NCBI GenBank assembly: GCA_024707405.1
Contig: JANPZU010000003.1
Location: 248,001 to 312,000, forward strand
From: Luteimonas sp.
GTDB taxonomy: Bacteria; Pseudomonadota; Gammaproteobacteria; Xanthomonadales; Xanthomonadaceae
DNA: 64,000 nucleotides
Reading direction: 5' to 3'
Below, in pieces: positions 12,631-22,552 of this stretch. The first letter of the stretch is position 1; every line of letters starts with the position of its first letter. The notes beneath the pieces are model-generated. The model saw only the letters and a program-made list of their open reading frames with translations, made no database searches and had not been told where the DNA came from. The position numbers and the translations under genes are program-made.

Positions 12631-13707
12631 TCAGTTGTCGAAGCCGACGCGGTCGACCAGTTCGCTGGCCTGTTTGCGATGCTTCGCGATCTCGGTCAGC
12701 GGCAATGCATCGACCGTCATCTCGCCGAAGCTCGCCACCACCGGATCGAGTTCCACGCCGGCCTTCACCGGATACTCGTAGTTGGCCTTTGCGTAGAGAC
12801 TCTGTGCCTCATCGGACACGAGGTATTCGAGCAGCTTCACCGCGTTGTCGCGATTGGGCGCGTGCTTCGCCACCGCAGCGCCACTGATGTTGACGTGGGT
12901 GCCGCCGTTTTCGACCGCGAAGGTCGGGCGGATCACCTTGATCGCATCGCCCCACTGGCGCTGCTCGCTGCCTTCCTCGGCGTTCTTCATGCGGCCGACA
13001 TAGTAGGCATTGGCGATGCCGATATCGCAGATGCCGGCGAGGATGTCGCGCGCCACGTCGCGGTCGCCGCCCGCGGCCTTGCGCGCGAGGTTGGCCTTGA
13101 CGCCACGCAGCCAGGCTTCGGTCTTCTCGACGCCGTCATGCGCAATCAGCGCGGCGATCAGGCTGGTGTTGTACGGATGCTGGCCCGAACGGATGCAGAC
13201 CTTGTCCTTCCACTTCGGGTCGGCCAGTTCTTCATAGGTGAAACCGGTGAGGTCGAGATCCTTGTCGGCGTAGAGGATGCGGTCGCGCAGCGACAGCGCG
13301 AACCACTGGCCATCGGCGCCGCGCAGGTGCGACGGGATCGCGTCGGCCAGCACCTGCGAATCGATGGGCTGGGTCTGTCCACCATCGACCAGGTCGAGCA
13401 GGTTGCCGGTATCGACCGTCATCAGCACGTCGGCGGGCGAGCGCTCGCCCTCGGCGCGCACGCGCTCCAGCAAGCCATCGCGCACGAACACGGTGTTGAC
13501 CTTGGTGCCGGTCTGCGCGGTGAAGGCATCCAGCAGCGGCTGGATCAGGCCCGGTTCGCGCGTGGTGTAGAGATTGACCTCACCCGCGGCCACGGGGGCA
13601 GCGGCATCGGCCGACGGGGCGGAGGATTCCTTCTGGCCGCAAGCGGCCAGCAGCAAGAGGGCGCCGGGCAGGATCGACAACCGGGCAATGTGGGCGAAGC
13701 GACGCAT
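12631..13707 (-). CDS. Ferric-iron ABC transporter substrate-binding lipoprotein
   Basis: 358 aa. Lipobox LLLAAC near 18-23, then the class VII iron-binding-protein opening VNLYTTREPGLIQPLLDAF. The C-terminal NAYYVGRM region holds the paired tyrosines used for Fe3+ binding in FbpA/FutA proteins. First gene of the operon; a Fur-like box lies about 65-95 bp upstream. Confidence 0.92.
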   Translation of the reverse strand: MRRFAHIARLSILPGALLLLAACGQKESSAPSADAAAPVAAGEVNLYTTREPGLIQPLLDAFTAQTGTKVNTVFVRDGLLERVRAEGERSPADVLMTVDTGNLLDLVDGGQTQPIDSQVLADAIPSHLRGADGQWFALSLRDRILYADKDLDLTGFTYEELADPKWKDKVCIRSGQHPYNTSLIAALIAHDGVEKTEAWLRGVKANLARKAAGGDRDVARDILAGICDIGIANAYYVGRMKNAEEGSEQRQWGDAIKVIRPTFAVENGGTHVNISGAAVAKHAPNRDNAVKLLEYLVSDEAQSLYAKANYEYPVKAGVELDPVVASFGEMTVDALPLTEIAKHRKQASELVDRVGFDN

Positions 13708-13771
13708 CGGGTACTCCTAGTGAATTGCGGGAGGAGCCGGCTCTGGCGATGCCGTCGATGCGGCGGCTGGC

Positions 13772-13796
13772 GCGGAAATGAGAATTGTACGCATTT
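13772..13796. promoter_or_regulatory. Candidate Fur box upstream of the iron transporter
   Basis: AATGAGAATTGTACGCATT on the plus strand matches the 19-bp Fur consensus well on its left arm (8 of 9) and moderately on its right arm (5 of 9). It lies just upstream of the iron-binding-protein gene, where Fur repression would be expected. Seen in sequence; binding is inferred. Confidence 0.5.
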
Positions 13797-13857
13797 GAAA
13801 GAAGGCGACCAAGTGACGGCCAGGCCATCCCGCCTTCTAAGTGACCTGGCCTCACCC

Positions 13858-13985
13858 GTCATTCCCGCGAAAGCGGGAACCCATTTCGACGGAGGACGGC
13901 CTGGCCACCCGAAGACTTTCGGCTCCGCTTGGGCAAAAACGATGTGCAATGCCCTTGGACTCCCGCTTTCGCGGGAATGACGATC
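13858..13985. repeat. Inverted pair of REP palindromes
   Basis: Two copies in opposite orientation, about 100 bp apart: CATTCCCGCGAAAGCGGGAA at 13859 and its reverse complement ending near 13981. This 'TTCCCGCGAAAGCGGGAA' palindrome is common in Xanthomonadaceae and other bacteria. They fill most of the 329-bp gap between the iron transporter and queA; no gene is seen there. Confidence 0.8.
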
Positions 13986-14036
13986 TGGATGTGCGCTGCC
14001 TGCCGGAGTTGGATTGTCCACGACGAGAAAGACGCT

Positions 14037-15065
14037 TCAGTCGTGCTGCATGAGCAGCATCGCATCGCCATACGAAAAGAAGCGGTAGCGCTCGCGCACG
14101 GCGTGCGCGTAGGCCGCGAAGATGCGTTCCTTGCCCATGAAGGCCGACACCAGCATCAGCAGGGTCGATTCGGGCAGGTGGAAATTGGTCAGCAGCGCAT
14201 CGACGCTGCTGATGCGGTAGCCGGGGAAGATGAAAATCCGCGTCTCGCCGGCGAACGGGTGCAGTTCGCCTTCATGCATGGCGCTTTCGAGTGCGCGCAC
14301 CACCGTCGTGCCCACCGCGATGACGCGCCCGCCCGCCTCGCGCGTGCGGCGGATCTGCGCGACGAGTTCGGCGCCGACGTTCAACCACTCGCTGTGCATG
14401 GTGTGGTCGCGCATGTCGTCCACGCGCACCGGCTGGAAGGTGCCGGCACCGACGTGCAGGGTGACGTGACCGGACTGCACGCCGCGTTCGCGCAAGGCCT
14501 GCAGCAACGCATCGTCGAAATGCAGGCCGGCGGTCGGCGCGGCCACCGCACCGACGTTGCGCGCGAACACGGTCTGGTAACGCTCGCTGTCGTCGCCATC
14601 GGGGTCGCGGCGGATGTAGGGCGGCAACGGCAGGCGCCCGGCCTTGAGCAACCACGATTCCAGCGCACCTTCCACGTGGAAGCGCAGGTGGTAGAACTCG
14701 CCGTCGCGGCCCAGCACTTCCGCTTCGCCGCCGGCATCGAGCACGATGCGTCCACCGGGCTTGGGTGACTTGCTCGCCCCCACTTGCGCACGCGCTTCGT
14801 TGCCGGGCAGCAGGCGTTCGATCAGGATCTCGACGCGCCCGCCGGTGTCCTTCTGCCCGAACAATCGCGCCGGGATCACGCGGGTGTCGTTGAACACCAG
14901 CAGGTCGCCCGGTTGCAGCCAGTCCACCAGATCGCGCACCTGCGCATCCACGAACGGGGCATCGCCCGGGGGCACGACCAGCATCCGGCTCGCGGAACGT
15001 TCACGCAGTGGTTCCTGTGCGATCAATTCCGGCGGCAGGTCGTAGTTGAAATCCGATTTCTTCAT
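14037..15065 (-). CDS. queA: S-adenosylmethionine:tRNA ribosyltransferase-isomerase
   Basis: 342 aa. Converts preQ1-tRNA to epoxyqueuosine-tRNA using the ribosyl part of SAM. Start [20 protein letters not shown] and the later motifs [17 protein letters not shown] and [17 protein letters not shown] are diagnostic. ATG at 15065. Normally adjacent to tgt; here 4.2 kb away with the iron ABC operon in between. Confidence 0.95.
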   Translation of the reverse strand: MKKSDFNYDLPPELIAQEPLRERSASRMLVVPPGDAPFVDAQVRDLVDWLQPGDLLVFNDTRVIPARLFGQKDTGGRVEILIERLLPGNEARAQVGASKSPKPGGRIVLDAGGEAEVLGRDGEFYHLRFHVEGALESWLLKAGRLPLPPYIRRDPDGDDSERYQTVFARNVGAVAAPTAGLHFDDALLQALRERGVQSGHVTLHVGAGTFQPVRVDDMRDHTMHSEWLNVGAELVAQIRRTREAGGRVIAVGTTVVRALESAMHEGELHPFAGETRIFIFPGYRISSVDALLTNFHLPESTLLMLVSAFMGKERIFAAYAHAVRERYRFFSYGDAMLLMQHD

Positions 15066-15074
15066 CGCGCGATT

Positions 15075-15159
15075 GTAGGGCGGGTCTCGACCCGCCATGC
15101 GCAAGCTCCACTCGCATCGCGGCCGCGGGATCGCGATGGCGGGCCAAGGCCCGCCCTAC
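15075..15159. repeat. Inverted pair of GTAG-REP palindromes
   Basis: A GTAGGGCGGGTCTCGACCCG-type element at 15075-15096 and an oppositely oriented copy (GGCGGGCC AAG GCCCGCC then CTAC) at 15138-15159. The first lies just upstream of queA; the TAG (minus strand) of the second is the stop codon of the Lrp-type regulator. Confidence 0.8.
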
Positions 15160-15587
15160 CGCTCGAACTTCGTCGACAGGATCACCGACGTCGTGGTGCG
15201 CTCCACGCCCTCGATCGCGCCGATGCGGTCGGTCAGCTCATCCATGTCACCGACCGTGGGCACCACGCCCATCGCCACCAGATCGTGCGTGCCGCTGACC
15301 GAATGCAGGCTGCGCACCTCCGGCATGCCGTGCAACGCCTGCACCACCGCCGGCATCTGCTTGGGCAGCACGGTGATGAGGATATGGGCACGGACACGGC
15401 CACGCGTGTAGTCGTCGCCGAGGCGAACGGTGTAGCCCTCGATCACACCCTCGCGTTCGAGCCGCTCGATCCGGCTCTGCACCGTGGTGCGCGACAGGCC
15501 CAGCCGGCGGGCGATGTCGGCCGTGGACAGCCGCGCGTTCTCGCGCAGCACGGACAGCAGGGCCTCGTCGGCAGGGGTTGGCTTCAT
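15156..15587 (-). CDS. Lrp/AsnC-family transcriptional regulator
   Basis: 143 aa. N-terminal winged helix-turn-helix (ENARLSTADIARRLGLSRTTVQSRIERLEREGVIEGY, about 16-50) and C-terminal ligand-binding RAM domain (about 65-140). Divergent from the class III aminotransferase, 138 bp apart, so it probably controls that gene and itself in response to an amino acid. Its TAG stop belongs to a REP palindrome. Confidence 0.92.
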   Translation of the reverse strand: MKPTPADEALLSVLRENARLSTADIARRLGLSRTTVQSRIERLEREGVIEGYTVRLGDDYTRGRVRAHILITVLPKQMPAVVQALHGMPEVRSLHSVSGTHDLVAMGVVPTVGDMDELTDRIGAIEGVERTTTSVILSTKFER

Positions 15588-15606
15588 TCAGCCGAAATCC
15601 ATCGTC

Positions 15607-15619
15607 ATTTCGACGAAAT
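15607..15619. promoter_or_regulatory. Palindrome in the lrp/aminotransferase divergent promoter
   Basis: Perfect 13-bp palindrome ATTTCG-A-CGAAAT about 20 bp upstream of the regulator start and about 107 bp upstream of the aminotransferase. AT-rich for its surroundings and well placed as an operator of the adjacent Lrp-type protein; binding is inferred. Confidence 0.4.
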
Positions 15620-15725
15620 CTACATCAAATATGCGCAAATCGCACCTGTCGAACGACGAGCACATCCCGATAATAGGGAGTTTCCGCCACGTTTCGCGCC
15701 CGGCCTTGGGCGCCCAGGAGTGCCC

Positions 15726-17222
15726 ATGCCCGTAACTGACCTCCTCGCCCCGCTGCGCGCCCATGGCGGCGAACGCCGCACCCAGGGTCTCGATTTCCCG
15801 ACCATCGACCGTTTCGCCGCAACCCATGCCGACCTGCGCGACGCCATCGAGGCCGCGGCAGCCGAGCACGCGCGCATCAAGCACGAATTCGCTGAATTGC
15901 TGGAACTCGACGAAGAGGCGCAGATCGCCGCCGTGCAGGCGGGCTACGTCAACTTTTACCCGACCGATGCCGTGAACCCCTACGTCGCGCTGACCGCACG
16001 CGGCCCGTGGATCGTGACGCTCAAGGGCGCGGTGATCCACGACTCCGGCGGCTACGGCATGCTCGGCCTCGGCCATGCACCGAAGAAGGTGCTCGAGGCG
16101 ATGGCGAAGCCGCAGGCGCTGGCCAACGTGATGACGCCCAGCCTGTCGCAGCTGCGCTTCGACCGCGCGATGCGCAAGGAGATCGGCCACGCCATCGGTG
16201 GATGCCCCTACAGCCGCTTCCTGTGCCTGAATTCGGGTTCGGAGTCGGTCGGCCTGGCCGCGCGCATCGCCGACATCAACACCAAGCTGCAGACCGATCC
16301 GGGCGCGGCGCACGCCGGCAAGACGGTCAAGCGCATCGTGGTGAAGGGCAGCTTCCACGGCCGCACCGAGCGCCCGGCGCTGTATTCCGATTCCACGCGC
16401 AAGGCCTACCTGCAGCACCTGGCCAGCTTCCGCGGCGAGGACACGCTGATCGCGATCGAACCCTACGACGTCGCCGCACTGGAACGCGCCTTCGCCGATG
16501 CCGATGCCAACGGCTGGTTCGTCGAAGCCGTCTTCCTGGAACCGGTGATGGGCGAAGGCGATCCCGGCCGCTCGTTGCCGCGTGCGTTCTACGACGCCGC
16601 GCGCAAGCTCACCACTGCGCACGGTTCGCTGCTGCTGGTCGACTCCATCCAGGCCGGCCTGCGCGCGCACGGCGTGCTGTCGATCGTCGACTATCCCGGC
16701 TTCGAGGGCATCACAGCGCCGGACATGGAGACGTACTCGAAGGCGCTCAACGCCGGCCAGTATCCGCTGTCGGTGCTCGCCGTGAACGAAAAGGCCGCCG
16801 GTCTCTATCGCAGTGGCGTGTACGGCAACACCATGACCACCAACCCGCGCGCGCTCGACGTGGCCTGTGCCGTCCTGGAACAACTCACGCCGGAACTGCG
16901 CACGAACATCCGTGAAGCCGGTCGCCAGGCCGTGGCGAAACTCGAAGCACTCAAGGACGAACTCGGCGGCCTGATCACCAAGGTGCAGGGTACCGGCCTG
17001 CTGTTCTCGTGCGAACTCGCGCCGCAGTTCAAGTGCTACGGCACCGGCTCGACCGAAGAATGGATGCGCGAACGCGGCATCGGCGTGATCCACGGCGGTG
17101 CCAACTCGCTGCGCTTCACGCCGCGCTTCGAGACGCAGGAGGACGAACTCGACCTGCTCGTCTCCATGGTCGGCAAGGCGCTACGCGAAGGGCCGAGACT
17201 GAAGACGGCCGAAGCAGCCTGA
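15726..17222 (+). CDS. Class III PLP-dependent aminotransferase
   Basis: 498 aa. PLP fold-type I: Asp of LLLVDSIQAG contacts the pyridine nitrogen, and the Lys of TYSKALNAGQYPLSVL is the likely Schiff-base lysine. ATG at 15726 follows the divergent promoter with lrp. Substrate not clear; relatives act on omega-amino groups (lysine, ornithine, 4-aminobutyrate types). Control by the neighbouring Lrp-type regulator would fit an amino-acid catabolic role. Confidence 0.88.
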   Translation: MPVTDLLAPLRAHGGERRTQGLDFPTIDRFAATHADLRDAIEAAAAEHARIKHEFAELLELDEEAQIAAVQAGYVNFYPTDAVNPYVALTARGPWIVTLKGAVIHDSGGYGMLGLGHAPKKVLEAMAKPQALANVMTPSLSQLRFDRAMRKEIGHAIGGCPYSRFLCLNSGSESVGLAARIADINTKLQTDPGAAHAGKTVKRIVVKGSFHGRTERPALYSDSTRKAYLQHLASFRGEDTLIAIEPYDVAALERAFADADANGWFVEAVFLEPVMGEGDPGRSLPRAFYDAARKLTTAHGSLLLVDSIQAGLRAHGVLSIVDYPGFEGITAPDMETYSKALNAGQYPLSVLAVNEKAAGLYRSGVYGNTMTTNPRALDVACAVLEQLTPELRTNIREAGRQAVAKLEALKDELGGLITKVQGTGLLFSCELAPQFKCYGTGSTEEWMRERGIGVIHGGANSLRFTPRFETQEDELDLLVSMVGKALREGPRLKTAEAA

Positions 17223-17237
17223 CTGGAAACACAGAAG

Positions 17238-17264
17238 AACGGCGGGCCTGTCCCGCCGTTTTTT
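17238..17264 (+). terminator. Intrinsic terminator after the aminotransferase
   Basis: Stem AACGGCGGG / CCCGCCGTT with a 5-nt loop followed by TTTT. Sits between the aminotransferase and the convergent pyrophosphatase gene. Confidence 0.85.
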
Positions 17265-17878
17265 CATCCGCCCGTTTCGTCGAATCGTCGCAACGACTCC
17301 ACGATCAGCGCCCGCGCTTCGGCCGCATCGCCGTAACCATCCAGCACCACCGGGTTCCTGCCCTTGGGCAGATCCTTGTAGACGCGGAAGAACGCTTCGA
17401 TGCGGTCGCGCTCGATCTGCGGCAAGTCGCCGATGTCGCGGATGCCCGCGTAGCTCGGGTCGACCTTGTCGGTCGGCACACCGATGATCTTCTCGTCACG
17501 TTCGCCGCCATCGACCATGCGCAGCACGCCGATGGGACGGAAGCGGATCAGCACGCCGGGATGCAGCGGTTCGCGCGTGAGCACCAATGCATCGAGCGGG
17601 TCGCCGTCGCCAGCCAGCGTGCGCGGCATCGAACCGTAATTGGCCGGATACGCGACCGGCATCGACTGGAAGCGGTCGACGAACACCAGTCCGTCGTCGC
17701 CGATCTCGTACTTGGTGATGCTGCCGGCAGGAATCTCCACCGCCAGCAGTACCTGCCCGGGCGCCGATTCGGGTTGCGAGGCATCGAAGGGATGCAGCAC
17801 GCGGCGATCGCCCGCATGCAGCGGTGCGGACAAGGCGCACACGAGCACCCACAGGCAGGCATGGCGAACGAAATGCAT
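17264..17878 (-). CDS. Secreted family I inorganic pyrophosphatase
   Basis: 204 aa. After a signal peptide (MHFVRHACLWVLVCALSAPLHA) the mature part has family I features: ITKYEIG, NYGSMPRT, and the metal-binding GDGDPLDALVL signature near 105, plus KIIGVPTDKVDP. Cytosolic PPases lack a signal peptide, so this copy is probably periplasmic and releases phosphate from external pyrophosphate. Starts 5 bp after the metallophosphoesterase stop, so same operon and probably same Pho control. Confidence 0.88.
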   Translation of the reverse strand: MHFVRHACLWVLVCALSAPLHAGDRRVLHPFDASQPESAPGQVLLAVEIPAGSITKYEIGDDGLVFVDRFQSMPVAYPANYGSMPRTLAGDGDPLDALVLTREPLHPGVLIRFRPIGVLRMVDGGERDEKIIGVPTDKVDPSYAGIRDIGDLPQIERDRIEAFFRVYKDLPKGRNPVVLDGYGDAAEARALIVESLRRFDETGG

Positions 17879-17883
17879 GCGCC

Positions 17884-19374
17884 CTACTCCCAGCAACGAT
17901 CCGCGCGACCTCCCAGCGTCGCCGCCCGGGTGCAATCGCGCTCCGGGATGCGGCCTTCGGGATGTTCTTCGAGGCGCTTGCCGGCATCGCCTTCGTCCAC
18001 CAGCGAGAACGCATCGTAGAGGCGACCGGTGACGGTACGCGCTTCATAGGACAAGCGATTGCCGTCGAGGCGAAGCACCTGGAACAACTGCGTGTCCTCG
18101 CCCACCGGCGACATCGTCCTGCGCGCCCGTGCCGAGACGCGGTACTGCTTGGGACCTGCCACGGAGACCACGTACTGCGGCACCGTCGATCCCGCATCGC
18201 CACCACGCCTGCCGTAGGTGTGGTCGTGGCCCTGCAGCACCAGATCGACGCGATGCTTCTCGATCACCGGCTGCAGGTACTTGCGAAGCTCGCGGTTGTC
18301 TCGACCGTCGCGTGGCGAATAGAACGGCTGGTGGATCAGCACGATGCTCCAGCGGTTCTGGTTACCCGCCAGCACGCCGTCGAGCCATGCCGCCTGCACC
18401 GGCCCGGCATCGAGATCCAGCGCCGCGGTGCCATCGAGCACGGCGAAGCGGATGCCCTGGTAATCGAACCAGTAGGTGGTCGATTCGAAACCCTTTGCAC
18501 CATTGGGCGGCAAGGCGAAGTTCACCTTCCACTGGTCGCCGAGCACGCGTCGCTCCTGCGGCGTGTCCTCGAACTCTTCCCAGTATTCGTGGTTGCCAAG
18601 CGCGGGCGCGAACGCCATCGTCGCCAATGGCGCGGTCGCGTCGAACCACTCGCCCCACTCGTCGTCGTACACGGCCTCGCTGACGAGGTCGCCCGCGAAC
18701 AACACCAGGTTCGCGTTCGGCGCATGCCGTACCGCCTGGTGGACGACACGCGTCGTCAGGCTGGCATTCTTGTTCTGGGTATCGCCGAAATAGACGAACT
18801 CGAGCGGCGTCCCTGCCGGCGCCGCAGTGCGCAGCTGGCGCCACGGACTCCAAGTGCCGTTGCCCTGCACGCGCCAGGCGTACAACGTGCCCGGCTGCAG
18901 CCCATCGACGATGGCGCGATGGTGGTGGGCGACGCCGTTGCCGGCTTCAAGCGCGACGGTCGCGGCGTCGATGCGGCGGGGCGGCACGTCGCCCTCCCAC
19001 TGGTCGGGCGAATCATTGGCGACGGCGATTTCGAGCATCGGGGATTGCACTTGCGCATCGGTGCGCCATGTCGCCGAAAACCCTGTCGACGCCTCCTGCA
19101 ACGGCACGGCGACGATGCGATCCGGGAATTCGCTTGGCGCATAACGCATGAGGCCCGCCGGGACGAGCGTGTTCGGCTCGAGCTCGCGCGGTTCCGACGC
19201 GGACAACGGCAATGCCGGCAACGCAACCAGAAGCGCCAGCAGCAAGGCATGCGCACGCACCTGCCGACCAACGACGGCAGCACCGCTGCTCAGCACGCGG
19301 CCTCCCAGCAGGATGAGCACGACCAAGGCCGCGCCCACCATCCATTCCGCATCGATCCTGCGCTTCATGTCCAC
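17884..19374 (-). CDS. Exported purple-acid-phosphatase-like metallophosphoesterase
   Basis: 496 aa. An N-terminal hydrophobic region (10-60), a fibronectin III-like domain (about 75-170) with STGFSATWRTD and TLYAWRV, and a metallophosphatase core: YFGDTQN, FAGDLVSE, ALGNHEYW, LIHQPFYSP and QGHDHTYGR supply the two-metal centre. This is the purple acid phosphatase layout. Operon with a secreted pyrophosphatase; a near-consensus Pho box lies 87-107 bp upstream in the same orientation, so phosphate starvation probably induces it. Confidence 0.88.
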   Translation of the reverse strand: MDMKRRIDAEWMVGAALVVLILLGGRVLSSGAAVVGRQVRAHALLLALLVALPALPLSASEPRELEPNTLVPAGLMRYAPSEFPDRIVAVPLQEASTGFSATWRTDAQVQSPMLEIAVANDSPDQWEGDVPPRRIDAATVALEAGNGVAHHHRAIVDGLQPGTLYAWRVQGNGTWSPWRQLRTAAPAGTPLEFVYFGDTQNKNASLTTRVVHQAVRHAPNANLVLFAGDLVSEAVYDDEWGEWFDATAPLATMAFAPALGNHEYWEEFEDTPQERRVLGDQWKVNFALPPNGAKGFESTTYWFDYQGIRFAVLDGTAALDLDAGPVQAAWLDGVLAGNQNRWSIVLIHQPFYSPRDGRDNRELRKYLQPVIEKHRVDLVLQGHDHTYGRRGGDAGSTVPQYVVSVAGPKQYRVSARARRTMSPVGEDTQLFQVLRLDGNRLSYEARTVTGRLYDAFSLVDEGDAGKRLEEHPEGRIPERDCTRAATLGGRADRCWE

Positions 19375-19460
19375 CCTGCATCCAGAGACTTAGACCACAT
19401 GCCTTCGCTGCGTGCATGCCCCATGCAGCGCATCGTGTTGGTGCACATGCTCATGCAGCC

Positions 19461-19480
19461 GGATGACATTTGCATGACAC
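19461..19480 (-). promoter_or_regulatory. Pho box (PhoB site), minus orientation
   Basis: On the minus strand the site reads GTGTCATGCAAATGTCATCC: two TGTCAT repeats with an exact 11-bp period, as in the E. coli Pho box. A third TGTCAT on the same strand lies 18 bp away (19492-19497). It precedes the phosphatase-pyrophosphatase operon and is also within 125 bp of the TonB receptor start. Confidence 0.75.
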
Positions 19481-19502
19481 GCGAAGAACGCATGACAACG
19501 TG

Positions 19503-19524
19503 GTTTCATTCACACGAATGAAAC
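19503..19524. promoter_or_regulatory. Perfect 9-bp inverted repeat before the TonB receptor
   Basis: Arms GTTTCATTC and GAATGAAAC separated by ACAC, 61 bp upstream of the receptor ATG. Could be an operator or a 5'-leader hairpin; no matching regulator is encoded next to it. Confidence 0.5.
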
Positions 19525-19584
19525 GTTGTCGACGCAGATTTCCCGGGAGCCGCATCGGCCATCTCCACTCCGGGAACCCCACAC

Positions 19585-22434
19585 ATGACCTGCAAACACA
19601 CCGTGATCGCGGCGGCGATCGCCACCGCACTTTCGTTCGCCCATGTCGCGCCAGCATCCGCACAGACAGCCTCCTCCATCGTCATGTCCGAAGGCGTCGC
19701 CGGCACAGTCATCGGCCGCGTCAAGGAATCCTCGCGCGGCGTGTACCTCGATGGCGCGGTGATCACGCTCAATGGATCCCAAGCGATCACGCAGCGGGAC
19801 GGCAGCTTCCGGATCACCGGCGTCGCCCCCGGCCGGCACACGCTGCGCGTCGACTATCTCGGGTTCCAGGCCCAGGACATCGCCATCGAAGTCGGTGAAT
19901 CGCAAGGGCTGAACGTCGAGATCGAACTGCGCAGCACCAATGCCGTCGGCGGCGCACTGGAGCTTGATCGCATCGACGTCCGCGCCTCACGCGACGCACA
20001 GGCCATGGCGCTCAACCAGCAACGCACGTCGACCAACTACGTCAACGTGGTGTCGGCCGACCTCCTCGGCCAGTTCCCCGACAACAACATCGCCGAATCG
20101 ACGCAGCGAATCCCCGGCGTCTCGATCGAGCGCGACCAGGGCGAAGGCCGCTACGTGACCGTCCGCGGCGCGCCCAAGGAGTACACCACCGTTTCGCTCG
20201 ATGGCGTGCCACTGGCCAATCCCGACGGCACCAGTCGCGGCGTGGAGCTCGACACGATTCCGTCGGATGTGATCGCCGCGCTCGAAGTCACCAAGGCGAT
20301 CACGCCCGACATGGACGGCGATGCGATCGGCGGCAACATCAACATCCGCACCCAGAGCGCGCTCGACCGCGATGGCCTGACCTTGCGCGCCTCCGCGGCG
20401 ATGGGTGAATACCAGCTCGGCAGCGGCGACAACGAACGCTACAACGCCACCATCGGCAACCGTTTCGGCGCCGACAAGAACATCGGCATCCTGTTTTCCG
20501 CCTCGCGCAGCAAGCAGGGACGCTTCACCGACAACGTCGAAACGCTCTACGGCGGGGTCAACGGCGGACTGGCGCCCACGGAAATCCAGATCAAGGACTA
20601 CGAAGGCACCCGCACCCGCACCGGCCTGACCGGTCGCTTCGACTTCCGCATCGATCCGGGCAACCTCGTCTATCTCGTCGCCTCGGATGCGAACTTCAAG
20701 GATCACGAATTCCGCGACAACCTGGTGATCACGCTCGACCAGCACACCACTGCCTCCGACCAGACCACCGGCAACGCCCGCGCCACCTTCGACAAAGAAC
20801 TGCGCGAGCGCACCTACGACAAATCCATCCGCACCTACAACCTGGGCGGTGAGCATGTCGTCGGCGAGGACTGGAAATTCGATTGGCAGGCGTCGCAAAG
20901 CAAGGCGACCAAGGAAACCTATCCCCGCATGCAGTACATCTTCCGCTCGACGGTCAGGCCGCGGATGGAGTACGACTAAGCCGACCACGATTTCCCGACC
21001 TGGAGCATCGTCGGACGCCCGGACGCCCCCGCGACAGGCGTCAACCTGCCCGAAAGCTGGTTCGGCTTCCGTCGCCTGAACGACCGCTACGAATACAACG
21101 AGGAAAAGGAAACCGGCCTGCGCTTCGATGCCGAACGCCAGCAGGGATTCCCCGGTGAATCGGGCAGCATCAAGTTCGGCCTGCGTTCTCGCTCGCGCGA
21201 CAAGATGTTCGACGACGAACGCTATCGCAACGGCTCTACCGCGGACTTCAATGCGCTCGGCATCACCATGTCCGACATGCTCTGCGACAGAGTGTCCAAC
21301 AACTTCGATTACTTCCTCGCAGGCCGCCGCTTCTGCCGCGACATCTTCGAGCGCTACGCCGGCCCGTTGACCGGCAGCGCGAACCATGCCCGCCTGCTCG
21401 CCGATTCCATCACCGGCGACTACAGTGCCAGCGAAGACGTGCACGCGGGCTATGTCCGCCTCGATGCCAACTGGGGCAAGCTGACCCTGGTCGCGGGCGC
21501 GCGCTACGAGCGCACCGAACTGGAAGGCAGCGCGGTGCAGTTCAACGAAGACACCGAGGAATTCACGACCCGACACGCCAGCCGCAGCTACGGCGACGTC
21601 CTGCCCAGCGTGCACTTCCGCTACGAAGTGACGCCCGACAGCATCGTGCGTGCCTCCTGATCCACGGGCCTCAACCGCCCCGACTTCATGCACACCGCGC
21701 CCTACCGCATCATCGGCGAGACCGAGGCTTCCGACATCTCCGAAGGCAACCCGGACGTCAAGGCCGCCTACGCGCACAACTTCGACCTGTCCTGGGAACA
21801 CTACCTGCGCCCGTTGGGCCTGGTCTCGGCCGCGCTGTTCTACAAGCGCATCGATGACCCGCTGTTCGTCGCCAGCCACGACGAAACCGTGGTGGTGGAA
21901 GGCGTCACCTACACCCGCAACGTGACGCGTGCCGAAAACGGCTCCGGCGGCAGCCTGCGCGGCGCGGAACTCACCTGGCAGCAGACGTTCGACAAGCTGC
22001 CCGGCCTGCTCAATGGTTTCGGCATCTACGCCAACTACACCTACGCCAAGTCGAATGCCGATCTTCCGTTCGGCATCGGCTCGACAGAACTGCCGGGCAC
22101 TTCGCGCACCAACTACAACGTGGCGTTGACCTTCGAGAAGTACGGCTTGAATGCCCGGCTGGCCTACAACTACCGTTCCAAATTCATCCAGGAATTCCAC
22201 ATCCCCGATCCCGACTCCGGGGTCAACCTGGGCGACCTCGATGTCTACTGGGGCGACCGCGCCAGCCTGGACTTCACCGCCAGCTACAACATCAACCGCA
22301 ACTGGCGTGTGTTCGCCGAGGTCAACAACATCAACGACACCCGACAGGTGCGTTTCCAGGGCACGCGCAATCGCGTGCTGGAGATGGAAAGCTTCGGCCG
22401 CTCGTGGCTGGCGGGCGTGAGCTACAAGTTCTGA
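19585..22434 (+). pseudogene. TonB-dependent receptor with two in-frame nonsense codons
   Basis: One continuous frame of 949 sense-length codons: signal peptide, carboxypeptidase-like N-terminal domain (about 45-115, GVYLDGAVITLNG...), plug domain with IPGVSIERDQGEGRYVTVRG, and a 22-strand-type barrel ending in [10 protein letters not shown] with terminal Phe. It is broken by TAA at 20977 (codon 465) and TGA at 21658 (codon 692). The TGA replaces the Trp expected in RASWSTGLNRPDF. No frameshifts. Either a decayed gene or two base errors. Faces the phosphatase operon across the Pho box, which suggests a phosphate-related ligand; unproven. Confidence 0.9.
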
Positions 22435-22552
22435 TCGATCCACACGCCCGCACGACGTGCGACGCGAAGGGCCGGCCATGCCGGCCATTCGTGTTTCCGG
22501 CGACTGGCAGGGCTGGCGTAAGCTGTCGGCCCGCCCCGGAACGGTGTCGTCC

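Noticed and set aside
19585..22434. Programmed readthrough of TAA and TGA in the receptor
   Set aside because: Two different stop codons 680 bp apart with no SECIS-like or readthrough context; mutation or error is simpler.
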